Origin: 3-1-20CM-4-69-9 sp046724565
GTDB taxonomy: Bacteria; Actinomycetota; Thermoleophilia; Gaiellales; Gaiellaceae
Length of the DNA: 64,000 nt
Direction of reading: 5' to 3'
Assembly: GCA_046724565.1 (NCBI GenBank)
Contig: JBKOWS010000055.1
Coordinates: 1 to 64,000 of the forward strand
Positions 16,645 through 25,381 of this stretch are shown here, piece after piece. The translations under genes and the position numbers were made by a program. The number at the start of each line of letters is the position of its first letter. Position 1 is the first letter of the stretch. The notes under the pieces are model-generated. The model did no database searches and had not been told where the DNA came from. It saw nothing but the letters and a program-made list of their open reading frames with translations.

Positions 16645-17535
16645 CTAGTCGGGGAGCAGGGCGATCAGCTCTGCCAGCCGCCGCCGGCCCTCGCCCAGGA
16701 GGAAGTCGCGCCGCTCGACAGGCTCGAGCAGCGCGGCTTCCTTCCACAGCGAGCGCCCGGCGATGAAGCCGGACGCGCCGCCCGCGAGCGCCTCGCGCAA
16801 CGTGGTCGTGAACGTCTCGTGGTCGACGCCGGCGGAGAGCACCGCCCAGGGGACCGAGAGGCTGTCCGTGAGACGCCGGCACGCTGCCTCGCTCCCGGGC
16901 GACTCGAGCTTCAGGACCTTCGCGCCGCACGATTGGACGAGCACGGCGGCCTCGAGCCCGAGCTTCGCCTTGCGGCGCTCGTACCGCGCGGGATCCTCGT
17001 CGCTCAGGCGGTAGGTGAGGACCTCGACGAAGAGGGGCAGATCGGCGGCGGCGCAGGCGTCCGCATGTCGGGTGACGAGCAGACCGTTCGGCCCGGCCGC
17101 GTCCTCACGGTCGGGGCGGACGTAGACGAGCAGCTTCGCCGCCGTGCCCCCGAGCCGGCGCACGTCGGCCGGCGAGAGCAGCACCTCTGCCACGCGGAGC
17201 CCATCAAGTGCGCGCGGACCGCTTCGCTCCGTGGCGACGAGGATGCCGGTGTCTCGAGGAACGACGCTGTCGTCGACGAGCGCAGGGAGGGCGAACTCGG
17301 GATCCAGGAGGACGCCGCTTGCGTCACGCCCGAGCGCCTCGACGATGTCCGCCTTCAGCCCGCGAAGCTCCTCCGCCGTTGCCGGCAGGCCGGCCCGCTC
17401 GCGGAGTGCCACGAGGCTCTGCCGCTGGTCGTTAGCCACGATCGCAAGCCACCCATCTTCGGTGGTGAGCTGCTGGAGGGCACGGGACTCGGCCGTTGTG
17501 CGCACTCTTGCTCGTTTATATCCCAGCTGGAACAC
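16645..17535 (-). CDS. Class I aldolase of the LacD/YihT family (tagatose 1,6-bisphosphate aldolase-like)
   Basis: A 296-residue TIM-barrel aldolase. Matches to the LacD/YihT family: DGWLAIVANDQRQSL near the N-terminus, AAKLLVYVRPD, the Schiff-base Lys region GAKVLKLESPGS near 210, VPWAVLSAGVDHETF, and GASGFIAGRSLW. LacD cleaves tagatose 1,6-bisphosphate to DHAP and glyceraldehyde 3-phosphate; YihT cleaves the sulfo-analogue. The GTG at 17535 was taken, but the GTG at 17505 (VRTTAESR) would leave more room for a promoter shared with the divergent GH4 gene 8 bp away. Context of a PfkB kinase and SIS protein supports a tagatose-type pathway. Confidence 0.82.
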   Translation of the reverse strand: MFQLGYKRARVRTTAESRALQQLTTEDGWLAIVANDQRQSLVALRERAGLPATAEELRGLKADIVEALGRDASGVLLDPEFALPALVDDSVVPRDTGILVATERSGPRALDGLRVAEVLLSPADVRRLGGTAAKLLVYVRPDREDAAGPNGLLVTRHADACAAADLPLFVEVLTYRLSDEDPARYERRKAKLGLEAAVLVQSCGAKVLKLESPGSEAACRRLTDSLSVPWAVLSAGVDHETFTTTLREALAGGASGFIAGRSLWKEAALLEPVERRDFLLGEGRRRLAELIALLPD

Positions 17536-17543
17536 TTCCGCGC

Positions 17544-18857
17544 ATGGCTCCTCGGATCGTGTTCATCGGCGCGGGCAGCGTCGAGTTCACGAAGAACCTC
17601 CTCGGCGACATCCTCTCGTTCCCTGAACTGGCCACGAGCGAGATCGTTCTCCACGACATCGACCGCGAGCGGCTCGAGGCGGGAGTGGCGATCGCCGGCT
17701 GGACCGTCGATGCACTCGGCGCGGGTGCGAGCATCTCATCGACGCTCGACCGGCGTGCCGCGCTCGAGGGCGCCGACTACGTCGTCAACATGATCCAGGT
17801 TGGCGGGCACGACGCGACGCTGATCGACTTCGAGGTGCCGGTTCGCCACGGCCTCCGCCAGACGATCGGGGACACACTCGGGATCGGCGGCATCTTCCGC
17901 GCGCTGCGGACGATTCCTGTGATGCTGGGAATCGCCGCGGACATGCACGAGGAGTGTCCCGACGCCTGGCTCCTCAACTACACGAACCCGATGGCGATGC
18001 TCTGCTGGGCCGTGTACGAAGGATCGCCGGTCGACCGCATCGTCGGACTCTGCCACTCCGTCCAGGGAACGACGCGGCGTCTCGCGGAGCTGGTCGGCGT
18101 GCCGTTCGAGGACGTGACCTTCCTCGGTGCGGGCATCAACCACCAGTCCTTCATCCTCCGCTTCGAGCGCGACGGAGAGAATCTCTATCCACTCCTCGAC
18201 GAGGCGATCGAGCGCGACCCCGAGCTCGCGCGGACGGTTCGCGTCGAGCTGTACCGGCGCTTCGGCTATTTCCCAACCGAGTCGTCGGAACACGGAGCCG
18301 AATACGTGCCGTGGTTCCTGCGTCACGACGAGCTCGTCGAACGCTTCCGCATCTCGGTTGGCGAGTACGTCCAGCGGAGCGACGAGAACCTCCGCGAGTA
18401 CGAGCGCATTCGCGCGGCGCTCGCAGCCGGGAGCGGATTCGAGATCGAACGGAGCCTCGAATACGCGTCGCTGATCATCCACTCGATCGAGACGGGTGCC
18501 GAGCGGGTGATCTACGGGAATGTTCGCAACAGCGGTCTGATCGACAACCTCCCGGACGGCTGCTGCGTGGAGGTTCCGTGCCTGGTTGACCGTGCCGGCG
18601 TTCAGCCGACGCACGTGGGCCCGCTTCCCACGCAGCTCGCCGCGCTGAACCGGACGTTCGCCAACGTCTGCGAGTTGACGGTGCGTGCTGCTCTCGACGG
18701 AAAGCCGGAGCACGTGTACCACGCGGCGATGCTCGATCCGAACACCGCGGCGAGCCTGACCCTCGACCAGATCGAGGCGCTCGTCGACGATCTCACTGCG
18801 GCGCACGGCGACGCACTGCCGGAGGGCCTGCGGACGGCGGCTGCGGCGCGGCGTTGA
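17544..18857 (+). CDS. Glycoside hydrolase family 4, alpha-galactosidase (MelA)-like
   Basis: A 437-residue NAD+- and Mn2+-dependent glycosidase that oxidises C3 of the substrate before eliminating the aglycone. The Rossmann motif VFIGAGSVEFTKNLLGD is at the N-terminus, Asn-Pro of LLNYTNPMAM near 150, and metal ligands Cys170 (CHSVQGT) and His200 (GINHQSF) are present. These are the MelA subgroup signatures, and the protein aligns closely in pattern with E. coli MelA. The ATG at 17544 was chosen because the fold starts at once. No signal peptide: it acts on imported alpha-galactosides, probably brought in by the ABC system at 20613-23588. Confidence 0.88.
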   Translation: MAPRIVFIGAGSVEFTKNLLGDILSFPELATSEIVLHDIDRERLEAGVAIAGWTVDALGAGASISSTLDRRAALEGADYVVNMIQVGGHDATLIDFEVPVRHGLRQTIGDTLGIGGIFRALRTIPVMLGIAADMHEECPDAWLLNYTNPMAMLCWAVYEGSPVDRIVGLCHSVQGTTRRLAELVGVPFEDVTFLGAGINHQSFILRFERDGENLYPLLDEAIERDPELARTVRVELYRRFGYFPTESSEHGAEYVPWFLRHDELVERFRISVGEYVQRSDENLREYERIRAALAAGSGFEIERSLEYASLIIHSIETGAERVIYGNVRNSGLIDNLPDGCCVEVPCLVDRAGVQPTHVGPLPTQLAALNRTFANVCELTVRAALDGKPEHVYHAAMLDPNTAASLTLDQIEALVDDLTAAHGDALPEGLRTAAAARR

Positions 18858-18860
18858 CCG

Positions 18861-19619
18861 TCAGGCGGTGGTTACCGCGATGCCCGCCTCGCGGAGCGCG
18901 GCGAGCTCAGCCGCCTCGGCGACCGAGTCGGTGATCAGCTCGTGCACGTCCTCGGCGGGGCAGATGCGCGCAAACGCTGTCTGGCCGATCTTGGAGCTGT
19001 CTGCGACCACGAGCGCGCGACGCGCGCGTTCGATGAGGCCGCGGTTGGTGTGCGCCTCGGCCTCGTGGTGCGTCGTCAGACCGGCGGTGCGCGAGATCCC
19101 GTCGACGCCGATGATCGCGAGGTCGAGGTTCAGTCCCGTGAGGCTCGCCTCCGCGAGCGGGCCGATCAGCTCGTAGGACTCCGGGCGGGCCACCCCTCCC
19201 GTGACGACGAGCTTGAGGTTCGGCCGCACTGCCAGCTCCGCGGCGATGCTGAGCGAGTTCGTGACGATCGTCAGGCGCCGGCGATCGGAGAGCGCGCGCG
19301 CCACCTCCGTGGTCGTCGTCCCGCCGGTCAAGCCCACGACCATGCCCTCCGAGACGCGTTCGGCTGCGGCGGCCGCAATCCGCCGCTTCTCCTCGCCGAA
19401 ACGCGCGCTGCGATAGCGGAGCGGTAGCTCGTACAGCACGCCGTGCGCGACCGCGCCGCCGTGTGTCCTCGAGAGGAGCCGCTGCTCCTCGAGCAACTGG
19501 AGGTCGCGCCGCACTGTCGCGGCCGAGGCGTCGAGCTCCGAAGACAGCTCGGCCACTCCCACGCCGCCGTTCGCCGAGAGGCGCTCCAGGATCGCCGCGA
19601 GCCGCTCTGCCTGGCGCAT
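18861..19619 (-). CDS. DeoR/GlpR family transcriptional regulator
   Basis: A 252-residue sugar-phosphate-responsive repressor. The N-terminal HTH (residues ~5-58) includes VAELSSELDASAATVRRDLQ, and the sugar-isomerase-like effector domain contains VVGLTGGTTTTEVAR and DLAIIGVDGI near 165. DeoR proteins typically bind a phosphorylated sugar such as tagatose 6-phosphate. It sits convergent to the GH4 gene and divergent from the SIS gene 43 bp away, so it probably controls both flanks of the locus. TTGCT(n)TTTAT-like sequences occur upstream of both 17544 and 19663 but are too weak to call as operators. Confidence 0.9.
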   Translation of the reverse strand: MRQAERLAAILERLSANGGVGVAELSSELDASAATVRRDLQLLEEQRLLSRTHGGAVAHGVLYELPLRYRSARFGEEKRRIAAAAAERVSEGMVVGLTGGTTTTEVARALSDRRRLTIVTNSLSIAAELAVRPNLKLVVTGGVARPESYELIGPLAEASLTGLNLDLAIIGVDGISRTAGLTTHHEAEAHTNRGLIERARRALVVADSSKIGQTAFARICPAEDVHELITDSVAEAAELAALREAGIAVTTA

Positions 19620-19662
19620 TCGGCCAAGTGTAGACCTGTTTCCGGCGACTGAACGTTGCTTT

Positions 19663-20571
19663 ATGAGCGGATCTGGCGTATCTTCGCCACTTGTGAGCGC
19701 GATCGAGCAGGAGATCGCCAGCCAGCCTGCTCTCTGGCGCCGCGCCGCCGCTCTCGCTCAGTCCGGTTCCGGCGACCTACCCGTACCCGGGTCACGCCTC
19801 GCGGTGATCGGCTGCGGGACGTCGCATCACATGGCGGCGGCATACGCGGCGGCCCGCGAGGCTTCCGGCGCCGGCGAGACGGACGCGTTCGCCGCCTCGG
19901 AGGTTCCGGCCGCACGTCGGTACGACGCGGTTCTCGCGCTGTCGCGCAGCGGCACGACGAGCGAGGTAGTCAGCGCACTCGGCGCCTTGCCGGACTCTGT
20001 CCAGACGCATGCGGTCGTCGGCGTTGCCGGTACGCCGATCGCCGCCGCAGTCGCACAACCTGTCGTACTGGACTTCGCTGACGAGCGGTCGATCGTGCAG
20101 ACGCGCTTCGCCACGACCGCGGTTGCGTACCTCCTCGCTGCTCTCGGCTTCGACCTGGAGGCGGCGGCGGGGGAAGCGGAGGTCGCCCTCAACGCGAGGC
20201 TTCCGGTCGACCCGCAGGCCGTCGACGCGTTCGTCTTCCTGGGGCGAGGCTGGACGGTCGGTCTTGCCGCGGAGGGAGCGCTGAAGCTCAGGGAGGCAGC
20301 GCTGGCCTGGGCCGAGGCCTATCCCGCGCTCGAGTACAGGCACGGTCCGATAGCCCTGGCCGCGGAGGGCACGGTGGTGTGGCCAATCGGGGAGGTCGAG
20401 GCCGACCTGGTCCACGACGTCGAGGCCACGGGCGCATCGGTGGTCGGCGCCGGCCTGCATCCCCTCGCCGAGCTCGTGCTCGTGCAGCGGACCGCAGTGG
20501 CCATGGCGCGGGCGCGATCGCTCGATCCAGACAAGCCGAGAAACCTCACCCGCTCAGTGGTCTTGCGATAG
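19663..20571 (+). CDS. SIS domain sugar isomerase/deaminase (AgaS/GlmS-isomerase-like)
   Basis: A 302-residue protein made of two SIS domains. The first contains LAVIGCGTSHHMAAAYAAAR and the Ser-rich phosphosugar loop LALSRSGTTSEVVSAL; the second has FLGRGWTVGLAAEGALKLRE and AYPALEYRHGPIAL. The C-terminus DPDKPRNLTRSV is typical of GlmS-isomerase and AgaS-type enzymes. No glutaminase domain is present. AgaS converts galactosamine 6-phosphate to tagatose 6-phosphate, which fits the kinase and LacD-like aldolase of the locus. A glucosamine- or fructosamine-type substrate remains possible. The ATG at 19663 lacks a Shine-Dalgarno. Confidence 0.85.
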   Translation: MSGSGVSSPLVSAIEQEIASQPALWRRAAALAQSGSGDLPVPGSRLAVIGCGTSHHMAAAYAAAREASGAGETDAFAASEVPAARRYDAVLALSRSGTTSEVVSALGALPDSVQTHAVVGVAGTPIAAAVAQPVVLDFADERSIVQTRFATTAVAYLLAALGFDLEAAAGEAEVALNARLPVDPQAVDAFVFLGRGWTVGLAAEGALKLREAALAWAEAYPALEYRHGPIALAAEGTVVWPIGEVEADLVHDVEATGASVVGAGLHPLAELVLVQRTAVAMARARSLDPDKPRNLTRSVVLR

Positions 20572-20612
20572 ACGGAGAACTAGAACTGCAAATCAGGAAA
20601 GGTGGTCAGCTC

Positions 20613-21872
20613 ATGAAGCGGCTCGCTCTCGTTGGCCTCGTCGTTGCCCTCGCGGCCGTGCTCGCGACGGTCTCGCTCGGTGCGTCGAAGTCGCCCGTGC
20701 AGATCGTGATGTGGCACGGCTACACCGACGTCGAAGGGAAGGCCCTCAAGGCGCAGGTCGACGAGTTCAACCGGTCACAATCGGCTGTGCGGGTAAAGCT
20801 GCAGTTCTACGGAAACGCCGACTACGCGCTCCAGAAGGTGCTGACCGCGATCAGCGGAGGCAAGTATCCCGACATCGCGTACCTCTACGGCTCGTGGGCG
20901 GCGAACATCGCGAAGAGCCCGAAGACGCTCGACCTGACGCAACGGGTGAAGGAGCCAGGCTTCCGGTTCAACGACATCTGGCCCGCGGCGCGTCTCGCAG
21001 CGACTGTCGACGGCAAAGTTGTTGGCGTACCGGCGCTGATCGACAACCTCGCGCTCGTCTACAACAAGAAGCTCCTCCGTCAGGCCGGCGTGCCCTTCCC
21101 GACCGCGAACTGGACGTGGGCAACGATGACGAAGACGGCGAAGAAGCTCACGAACCGGTCGAAGAAGCAGTTCGGCTGGGCCTACGTCAACGACGGAAGC
21201 GAGGACACCGTCTGGCGCTACTGGGCTCTCCTCTGGCAGGCCGGAGGCGACATCCTCACGCCCGACGGTAAGAAGGCGGCGTTCGATTCCCCCGCGGGCG
21301 TCAAGGCACTCACGCATCTCCAGCGGATGGCGAAGGACAAGTCGATCTACCTTGACTCAGGCAACGGGAACTACGCGAATCTGTTCAACTCCGGCCGCAT
21401 CGCGATGCTCTACACGGGACCCTGGGATCTGAGCAGCTTCACCAACGTCAACTACGGCGTGCAGATCCTCCCGGCCGACAAGAACCACCAGACGATCGCC
21501 GGCCCCGACAACTGGGTCCTGTTCGACAACGGAAAGGATCGCTCGAACGCCGCCTGGACGTTCATGAAGTGGTTCATGTCGACCAAGCAGCACTTGAAGC
21601 TCGCGATCGCGACCGGCCAGCTCCCGATCCGGCAGTCCGAGCTGAAGCAACCCGGCTACAAGGCGTACACGAAGAAGTATCCGGGCATCAAAACGTTCGT
21701 CGCCAACCTGCTCAACGCGAAGAAGGTGCGGCCGGTCGACACCAGGTATCCGCGGATCTCGGAAGCGGTCGGACAGGCGGTGCAGGCGGTCCTCCTTGGG
21801 AAGGCCGACCCGAAGAAGGCGCTCGACGACGCGGCCGGGAAGGTGGACAGCATCCTGCGTCGTCCGACGTGA
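20613..21872 (+). CDS. Sugar ABC transporter, extracellular solute-binding protein
   Basis: A 419-residue family 1 solute-binding protein. Residues 1-24 are a signal sequence (LALVGLVVALAAVLATVSLG) without a lipobox. The mature part has VQIVMWHGYTDVEGKALKAQ, YPDIAYLYGSWA and the typical C-terminal WTFMKWFMSTKQHLKLA. It captures sugar outside the membrane for the two permeases that follow. An AGGAAAGG-type ribosome site precedes ATG 20613. It lies 41 bp after the SIS gene, and its stop is 4 bp from the first permease start. The ligand is probably an alpha-galactoside or amino sugar, by context only. Confidence 0.92.
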   Translation: MKRLALVGLVVALAAVLATVSLGASKSPVQIVMWHGYTDVEGKALKAQVDEFNRSQSAVRVKLQFYGNADYALQKVLTAISGGKYPDIAYLYGSWAANIAKSPKTLDLTQRVKEPGFRFNDIWPAARLAATVDGKVVGVPALIDNLALVYNKKLLRQAGVPFPTANWTWATMTKTAKKLTNRSKKQFGWAYVNDGSEDTVWRYWALLWQAGGDILTPDGKKAAFDSPAGVKALTHLQRMAKDKSIYLDSGNGNYANLFNSGRIAMLYTGPWDLSSFTNVNYGVQILPADKNHQTIAGPDNWVLFDNGKDRSNAAWTFMKWFMSTKQHLKLAIATGQLPIRQSELKQPGYKAYTKKYPGIKTFVANLLNAKKVRPVDTRYPRISEAVGQAVQAVLLGKADPKKALDDAAGKVDSILRRPT

Positions 21873-21876
21873 GCGA

Positions 21877-22755
21877 GTGCGACTGAATCGCTCCGAGCAC
21901 GCCGCCGGCTGGCTCTTCGTCCTGCCGGCGGCGCTGCTGATCGTCGGCTTCGGCCTGATTCCGATCGGCTGGGCGCTGCTGCTGTCGTTCCAGTCCAGCG
22001 ACTTCGTCTCACCGGCCCACTGGGTGGGCCTGGCGAACTACCGCGCGCTCCGGAGCGATCCCGAGTTCAGAGACGCCATCGGCCGCACGCTGGTCTATAC
22101 AGCACTGTTCGTCCCGATCACCGTGCTCGGGGGATTGGCAGTAGCGGTGGTGTTGAACGCCAAGGTCCGCTTCATCAGCATCTACAGGACGGCGGTCTTC
22201 ATTCCGGTCGCCTGCTCGACGGTCGCGACCGCGATCATCTTCAACTGGCTGCTGGAGCCGACCTTCGGCGTCGTCAACTACGTGCTCGGCTGGGTTGGGC
22301 TCGGCCCGTACGGCTTCTTCCAGAATCCCGATCAGTCGCTCTATTCGGTCGTGCTGATGACCTCCTGGGGCTGGATCGGGTTCAACGCGATCGTGTATCT
22401 CGCTGCTCTGCAGAGCATCCCCCAGGAGCTCGTCGAGGCTGCGGCGATCGACGGGGCGGGCCGGTTCACGACCTTCCGCCGGATCGTCTGGCCCTTGCTC
22501 GGGCCGGCGACGCTCTTCCTCGTCGTGTGGGCGTCGATCAATGCGTTGCAGGTCTTCGACGAGATCTACGTGTCCACGCGGGGTGGGCCGCTCCACTCCA
22601 CGACGGTTGTCGTCTACTACCTGTTCCAGCAGGCCTTCCAGTTCTTCGCCGCGGGTTACGGCGCTGCGATCGCTTACGTCCTGTTCGTAGTGATCCTGCT
22701 GTTGACGCTCCTGCAGTTGTGGGTCGCAAAACGCCGGGTGCACTACTCGTCATGA
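21877..22755 (+). CDS. Carbohydrate ABC transporter permease (MalF/UgpA type)
   Basis: A 292-residue inner-membrane protein with six predicted helices, first at LFVLPAALLIVGFGLIPIGW. The ATPase-docking EAA loop reads EAAAIDGAGRFTTFRRIVWP near residues 190-209. It pairs with the permease encoded at 22752, with which it overlaps by ATGA, to form the channel of a type I importer. GTG 21877 was taken as start: it gives a normal short N-terminus and follows the binding-protein stop by 4 bp. No ATP-binding subunit gene is in this operon. Confidence 0.92.
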   Translation: MRLNRSEHAAGWLFVLPAALLIVGFGLIPIGWALLLSFQSSDFVSPAHWVGLANYRALRSDPEFRDAIGRTLVYTALFVPITVLGGLAVAVVLNAKVRFISIYRTAVFIPVACSTVATAIIFNWLLEPTFGVVNYVLGWVGLGPYGFFQNPDQSLYSVVLMTSWGWIGFNAIVYLAALQSIPQELVEAAAIDGAGRFTTFRRIVWPLLGPATLFLVVWASINALQVFDEIYVSTRGGPLHSTTVVVYYLFQQAFQFFAAGYGAAIAYVLFVVILLLTLLQLWVAKRRVHYSS

Positions 22756-23588
22756 ACGAGGAAGCGATCCGCCGAGGACGGCTCCCGTTCAGCCCGACGC
22801 ACCTGATCCTGATCCCGCTCGCGCTCCTGATGGTGACACCGCTCGCCTGGATGGTGATGACGTCGATTCAGACACCGGACGAGGCGCGAAGGTTCCCGCC
22901 GGTTCTGCCGTCCGGGATTCACTGGCAGAACTACACCGACGCCATCCACGCAGCGCCGTTCGGTCGCTTCTTCCTCAACTCGTTCCTCGTCACGGGGGCT
23001 TGCGTGGTCGGCAACCTCGTGCTCTGCAGCCTCGCCGGCTATGCGTTCGCGCGGCTTCGCTTCTTCGGGCGCGACGTTCTCTTCGTGATCCTGCTGGCGA
23101 CGCTGATGATCCCCTTCCAGGTGGTGATGATCCCGATCTTCCTGATCATGCGCCACCTCGGACTGGTCGACTCGCTCGGGGCACTGATCCTGCCCAACCT
23201 GGTTACGCCATTCGGCATCTTTCTCATGCGCCAGTTCTTCCGGACGCTGCCCGTCGAGCTCGAGGAGGCCGCGCGCATCGACGGTTGCTCCCGGCTCGGC
23301 ACGCTGATCCGGATCGTGCTCCCGCTCTCCGGGCCCGCGCTGGCCACGCTGGCCGTGATCGCCTTCCTGTGGAACTGGAACGACTTCCTCTGGCCGCTGG
23401 TGGTGATCCAGTCGGAGCACAACATGACGCTGCAGCTCGGGCTCTCCACGTTCCAGGGCGCGCACTCGACCGCGTGGACACTCCTGATGGCCGGGAACGT
23501 GCTCGCGGTGTTACCGATGCTGGTGGCGTTCGTGCTCGCTCAGCGGCACTTCGTCAATTCGATCGCGTCCGCCGGCATCAAGGGCTAG
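22752..23588 (+). CDS. Carbohydrate ABC transporter permease (MalG/UgpE type)
   Basis: A 278-residue membrane protein with six predicted helices. The EAA loop is EAARIDGCSRLGTLIRIVLP and the long C-terminal region NWNDFLWPLVVIQSEHNMTL is typical of the MalG group. It forms a heterodimer with the preceding permease. The start ATG at 22752 overlaps that gene's stop, and its own stop overlaps the GTG of the kinase at 23588 by one base. The ATPase must come from elsewhere, probably a shared MsmK/MsmX-like protein. Confidence 0.93.
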   Translation: MNEEAIRRGRLPFSPTHLILIPLALLMVTPLAWMVMTSIQTPDEARRFPPVLPSGIHWQNYTDAIHAAPFGRFFLNSFLVTGACVVGNLVLCSLAGYAFARLRFFGRDVLFVILLATLMIPFQVVMIPIFLIMRHLGLVDSLGALILPNLVTPFGIFLMRQFFRTLPVELEEAARIDGCSRLGTLIRIVLPLSGPALATLAVIAFLWNWNDFLWPLVVIQSEHNMTLQLGLSTFQGAHSTAWTLLMAGNVLAVLPMLVAFVLAQRHFVNSIASAGIKG

Positions 23589-24499
23589 TGGCTCACGACC
23601 TCGTCGTCCTCGGCGACTGCAATCCAGATCTGCTCGTCACCGGCGCGGCCGAGCCCGAGTTCGGCCAGGTCGAGCGGATCGTCGACGACGCGAGGCTCGT
23701 TATCGGTGGCTCGGCCGCCATCACCGCCTGCGGCGCTGCGAGGCTGGGGTTGCGCACCGCTCTCGTCGGCGTCGTGGGCGACGACTTCCTCGGGCGCTTC
23801 ATGCGTGAGGCGGTTGGCGACTTCGGCGTCGACGTGTCGGGCGTCGCCGTCGACGTCGATCGCCCGACCGGGATCTCGGTCGTGCTCGTCCGCGGTGACG
23901 ATCGCGCCATCCTCACGGCACTGGGGACGATCCCCGAGCTCTCGGCCGAGGTCTTCGAAGGCGCCATGCTGCGAGAGGCCCGCCACATTCACGTCAGCTC
24001 GTACTTCCTCCAGCACGCGCTTCGGCTGGAGCTGCCGGCTTTGCTCTCCGAGGCAAAGTCGGCGGGTGCGACCGCCTCGATCGATCCGAACTGGGACCCG
24101 CGCGAGGAGTGGGACGGCGGTCTGCTCGAAGCTCTCGGTCACGTTGATGTGCTGTTCGCCAACGCAGAAGAGGTGCGGCGCATCGCGGGAGACGACGACG
24201 TCGAGGTCGCCGCGCGCAGGCTCGCCGAGCACGGAACGCAGGTAGTGGTCAAGCAAGGCGCGGACGGCGCCTTTGCTTTGCACGATGCGGATGTGATCCG
24301 TGCACCGGCTCTACACGTTGAGGTCGCCGACACCGTCGGAGCCGGAGACAGCTTCGACGCCGGTTTCCTCGCCGGCTTTCTGTCCGGGCAGCCGATCGAG
24401 GCTGCGCTGGCTCTCGCCTGCGCGTGCGGATCGCTCTCCGCGCGCGCGGCCGGCGGGACGGCTGCGCAGCCCACGCTCGCCGAGGCGATGTCGGCGTGA
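23588..24499 (+). CDS. PfkB family carbohydrate kinase (ribokinase type)
   Basis: A 303-residue cytoplasmic sugar kinase. It starts AHDLVVLGDCNPDLLVTG, a ribokinase-fold beginning, and has the C-terminal PfkB signature DTVGAGDSFDAGFLAG with the catalytic Asp near residue 254. An earlier segment, GGSAAITACGAARLGLRTAL, forms the substrate-binding GG region. It may phosphorylate the incoming free sugar. The second PfkB kinase encoded at 24496 is of the tagatose 6-phosphate/1-phosphofructokinase group, so the two would act in sequence. It is coupled to both neighbours by overlapping start and stop codons. Confidence 0.9.
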   Translation: MAHDLVVLGDCNPDLLVTGAAEPEFGQVERIVDDARLVIGGSAAITACGAARLGLRTALVGVVGDDFLGRFMREAVGDFGVDVSGVAVDVDRPTGISVVLVRGDDRAILTALGTIPELSAEVFEGAMLREARHIHVSSYFLQHALRLELPALLSEAKSAGATASIDPNWDPREEWDGGLLEALGHVDVLFANAEEVRRIAGDDDVEVAARRLAEHGTQVVVKQGADGAFALHDADVIRAPALHVEVADTVGAGDSFDAGFLAGFLSGQPIEAALALACACGSLSARAAGGTAAQPTLAEAMSA

Positions 24500-25377
24500 T
24501 CGTCTGCGTTTCCGCGAACCCGGCGATCGACAAGCTCTTCGCGGTTGAGCGGCTCGGGCCCGGTGCGATACATCGACCCGCGTCGTTCGTGCGGGTCCCT
24601 GGCGGGAAGGGCCTGAACGTCGCTCGCGCTGCTGCGACGCTCGGCGCCGATGTGCGCGCGGTCGCGTGGCTCGGCGGCCACCACGGTCGCTGGATCGCAG
24701 AGGAGCTCGAGGCGCTCGGCGTCGCTCTCACGCCCGTCTGGCACAGGGGAGAGACGCGCTCGTGTCTCTCCGTCGCGGACGAAGCGACTCAATCGCTGAC
24801 GGAGTTCTACGAGGATGCATCGCCGGTGACCGTGGCCGAGTGGCAGGAGTTCGTCGAGCGGTTCGGCGAGGCAGTGGAGGGCGCCTCCTGGGTCACCGTG
24901 TCTGGATCACTGCCGCCCGGTACTCCGGCAGAGGGCTACGCGCAGCTCGTGCACGGCGCGAACGTCGCGCTCGACACGACGCAGCTCGGCGCCGCACGTC
25001 CAGCGCTGTTGAAAGTGAACGCCGCGGAGGCGGCTGACCTGACCGGCCGAGAACCGGTTGCGGCGGCTGAGGGGCTGCACGAGCGCATCGGCGGCAACGC
25101 TGTCGTGGTCACCTTGGGCGAGGACGGAGCGTTGCTCGTCGATCCGGCCGGACAGGAGTGGCACGGACGTGTCGACTCGTGGGGCCCGTATCCGGTTGGA
25201 AGCGGTGACGCGTTCCTGGCCGGTCTGGTAGTCGCCCTCGACCGTGGGGCGTCGTGGCCGGATGCCCTGAAGGCCGCGCTCGGCGCCGGCGCGGCCAACG
25301 CTGAGGTGCCGGGAGCAGGCCGACTCGAGCGCGAACGCGCTGAGCTTCTGGCCGACCGCGCGCTGGTGAGAGAATGA
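24496..25377 (+). CDS. PfkB family kinase, 1-phosphofructokinase/tagatose-6-phosphate kinase (LacC)-like
   Basis: A 293-residue kinase. The start VIVCVSANPAIDKLFAVERL and the loop RVPGGKGLNVARAAATLGAD are marks of the LacC/FruK branch, and the catalytic end is PVGSGDAFLAGLVVAL. LacC makes tagatose 1,6-bisphosphate, the substrate of LacD; a LacD-type aldolase is encoded at 16645. The residues do not separate tagatose 6-phosphate from fructose 1-phosphate use. It overlaps the preceding kinase by GTGA at 24496-24499 and lies 4 bp before the aminotransferase. Confidence 0.87.
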   Translation: MIVCVSANPAIDKLFAVERLGPGAIHRPASFVRVPGGKGLNVARAAATLGADVRAVAWLGGHHGRWIAEELEALGVALTPVWHRGETRSCLSVADEATQSLTEFYEDASPVTVAEWQEFVERFGEAVEGASWVTVSGSLPPGTPAEGYAQLVHGANVALDTTQLGAARPALLKVNAAEAADLTGREPVAAAEGLHERIGGNAVVVTLGEDGALLVDPAGQEWHGRVDSWGPYPVGSGDAFLAGLVVALDRGASWPDALKAALGAGAANAEVPGAGRLERERAELLADRALVRE

Positions 25378-25381
25378 GACG

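Noticed and set aside
16645..25377. Sulfoglycolysis (YihT, YihV, DeoR-like set)
   Set aside because: The aldolase, PfkB kinase and DeoR regulator resemble that set, but the glycosidase is a MelA-type GH4 rather than a sulfoquinovosidase and no sulfolactaldehyde reductase is present; the tagatose route fits better.
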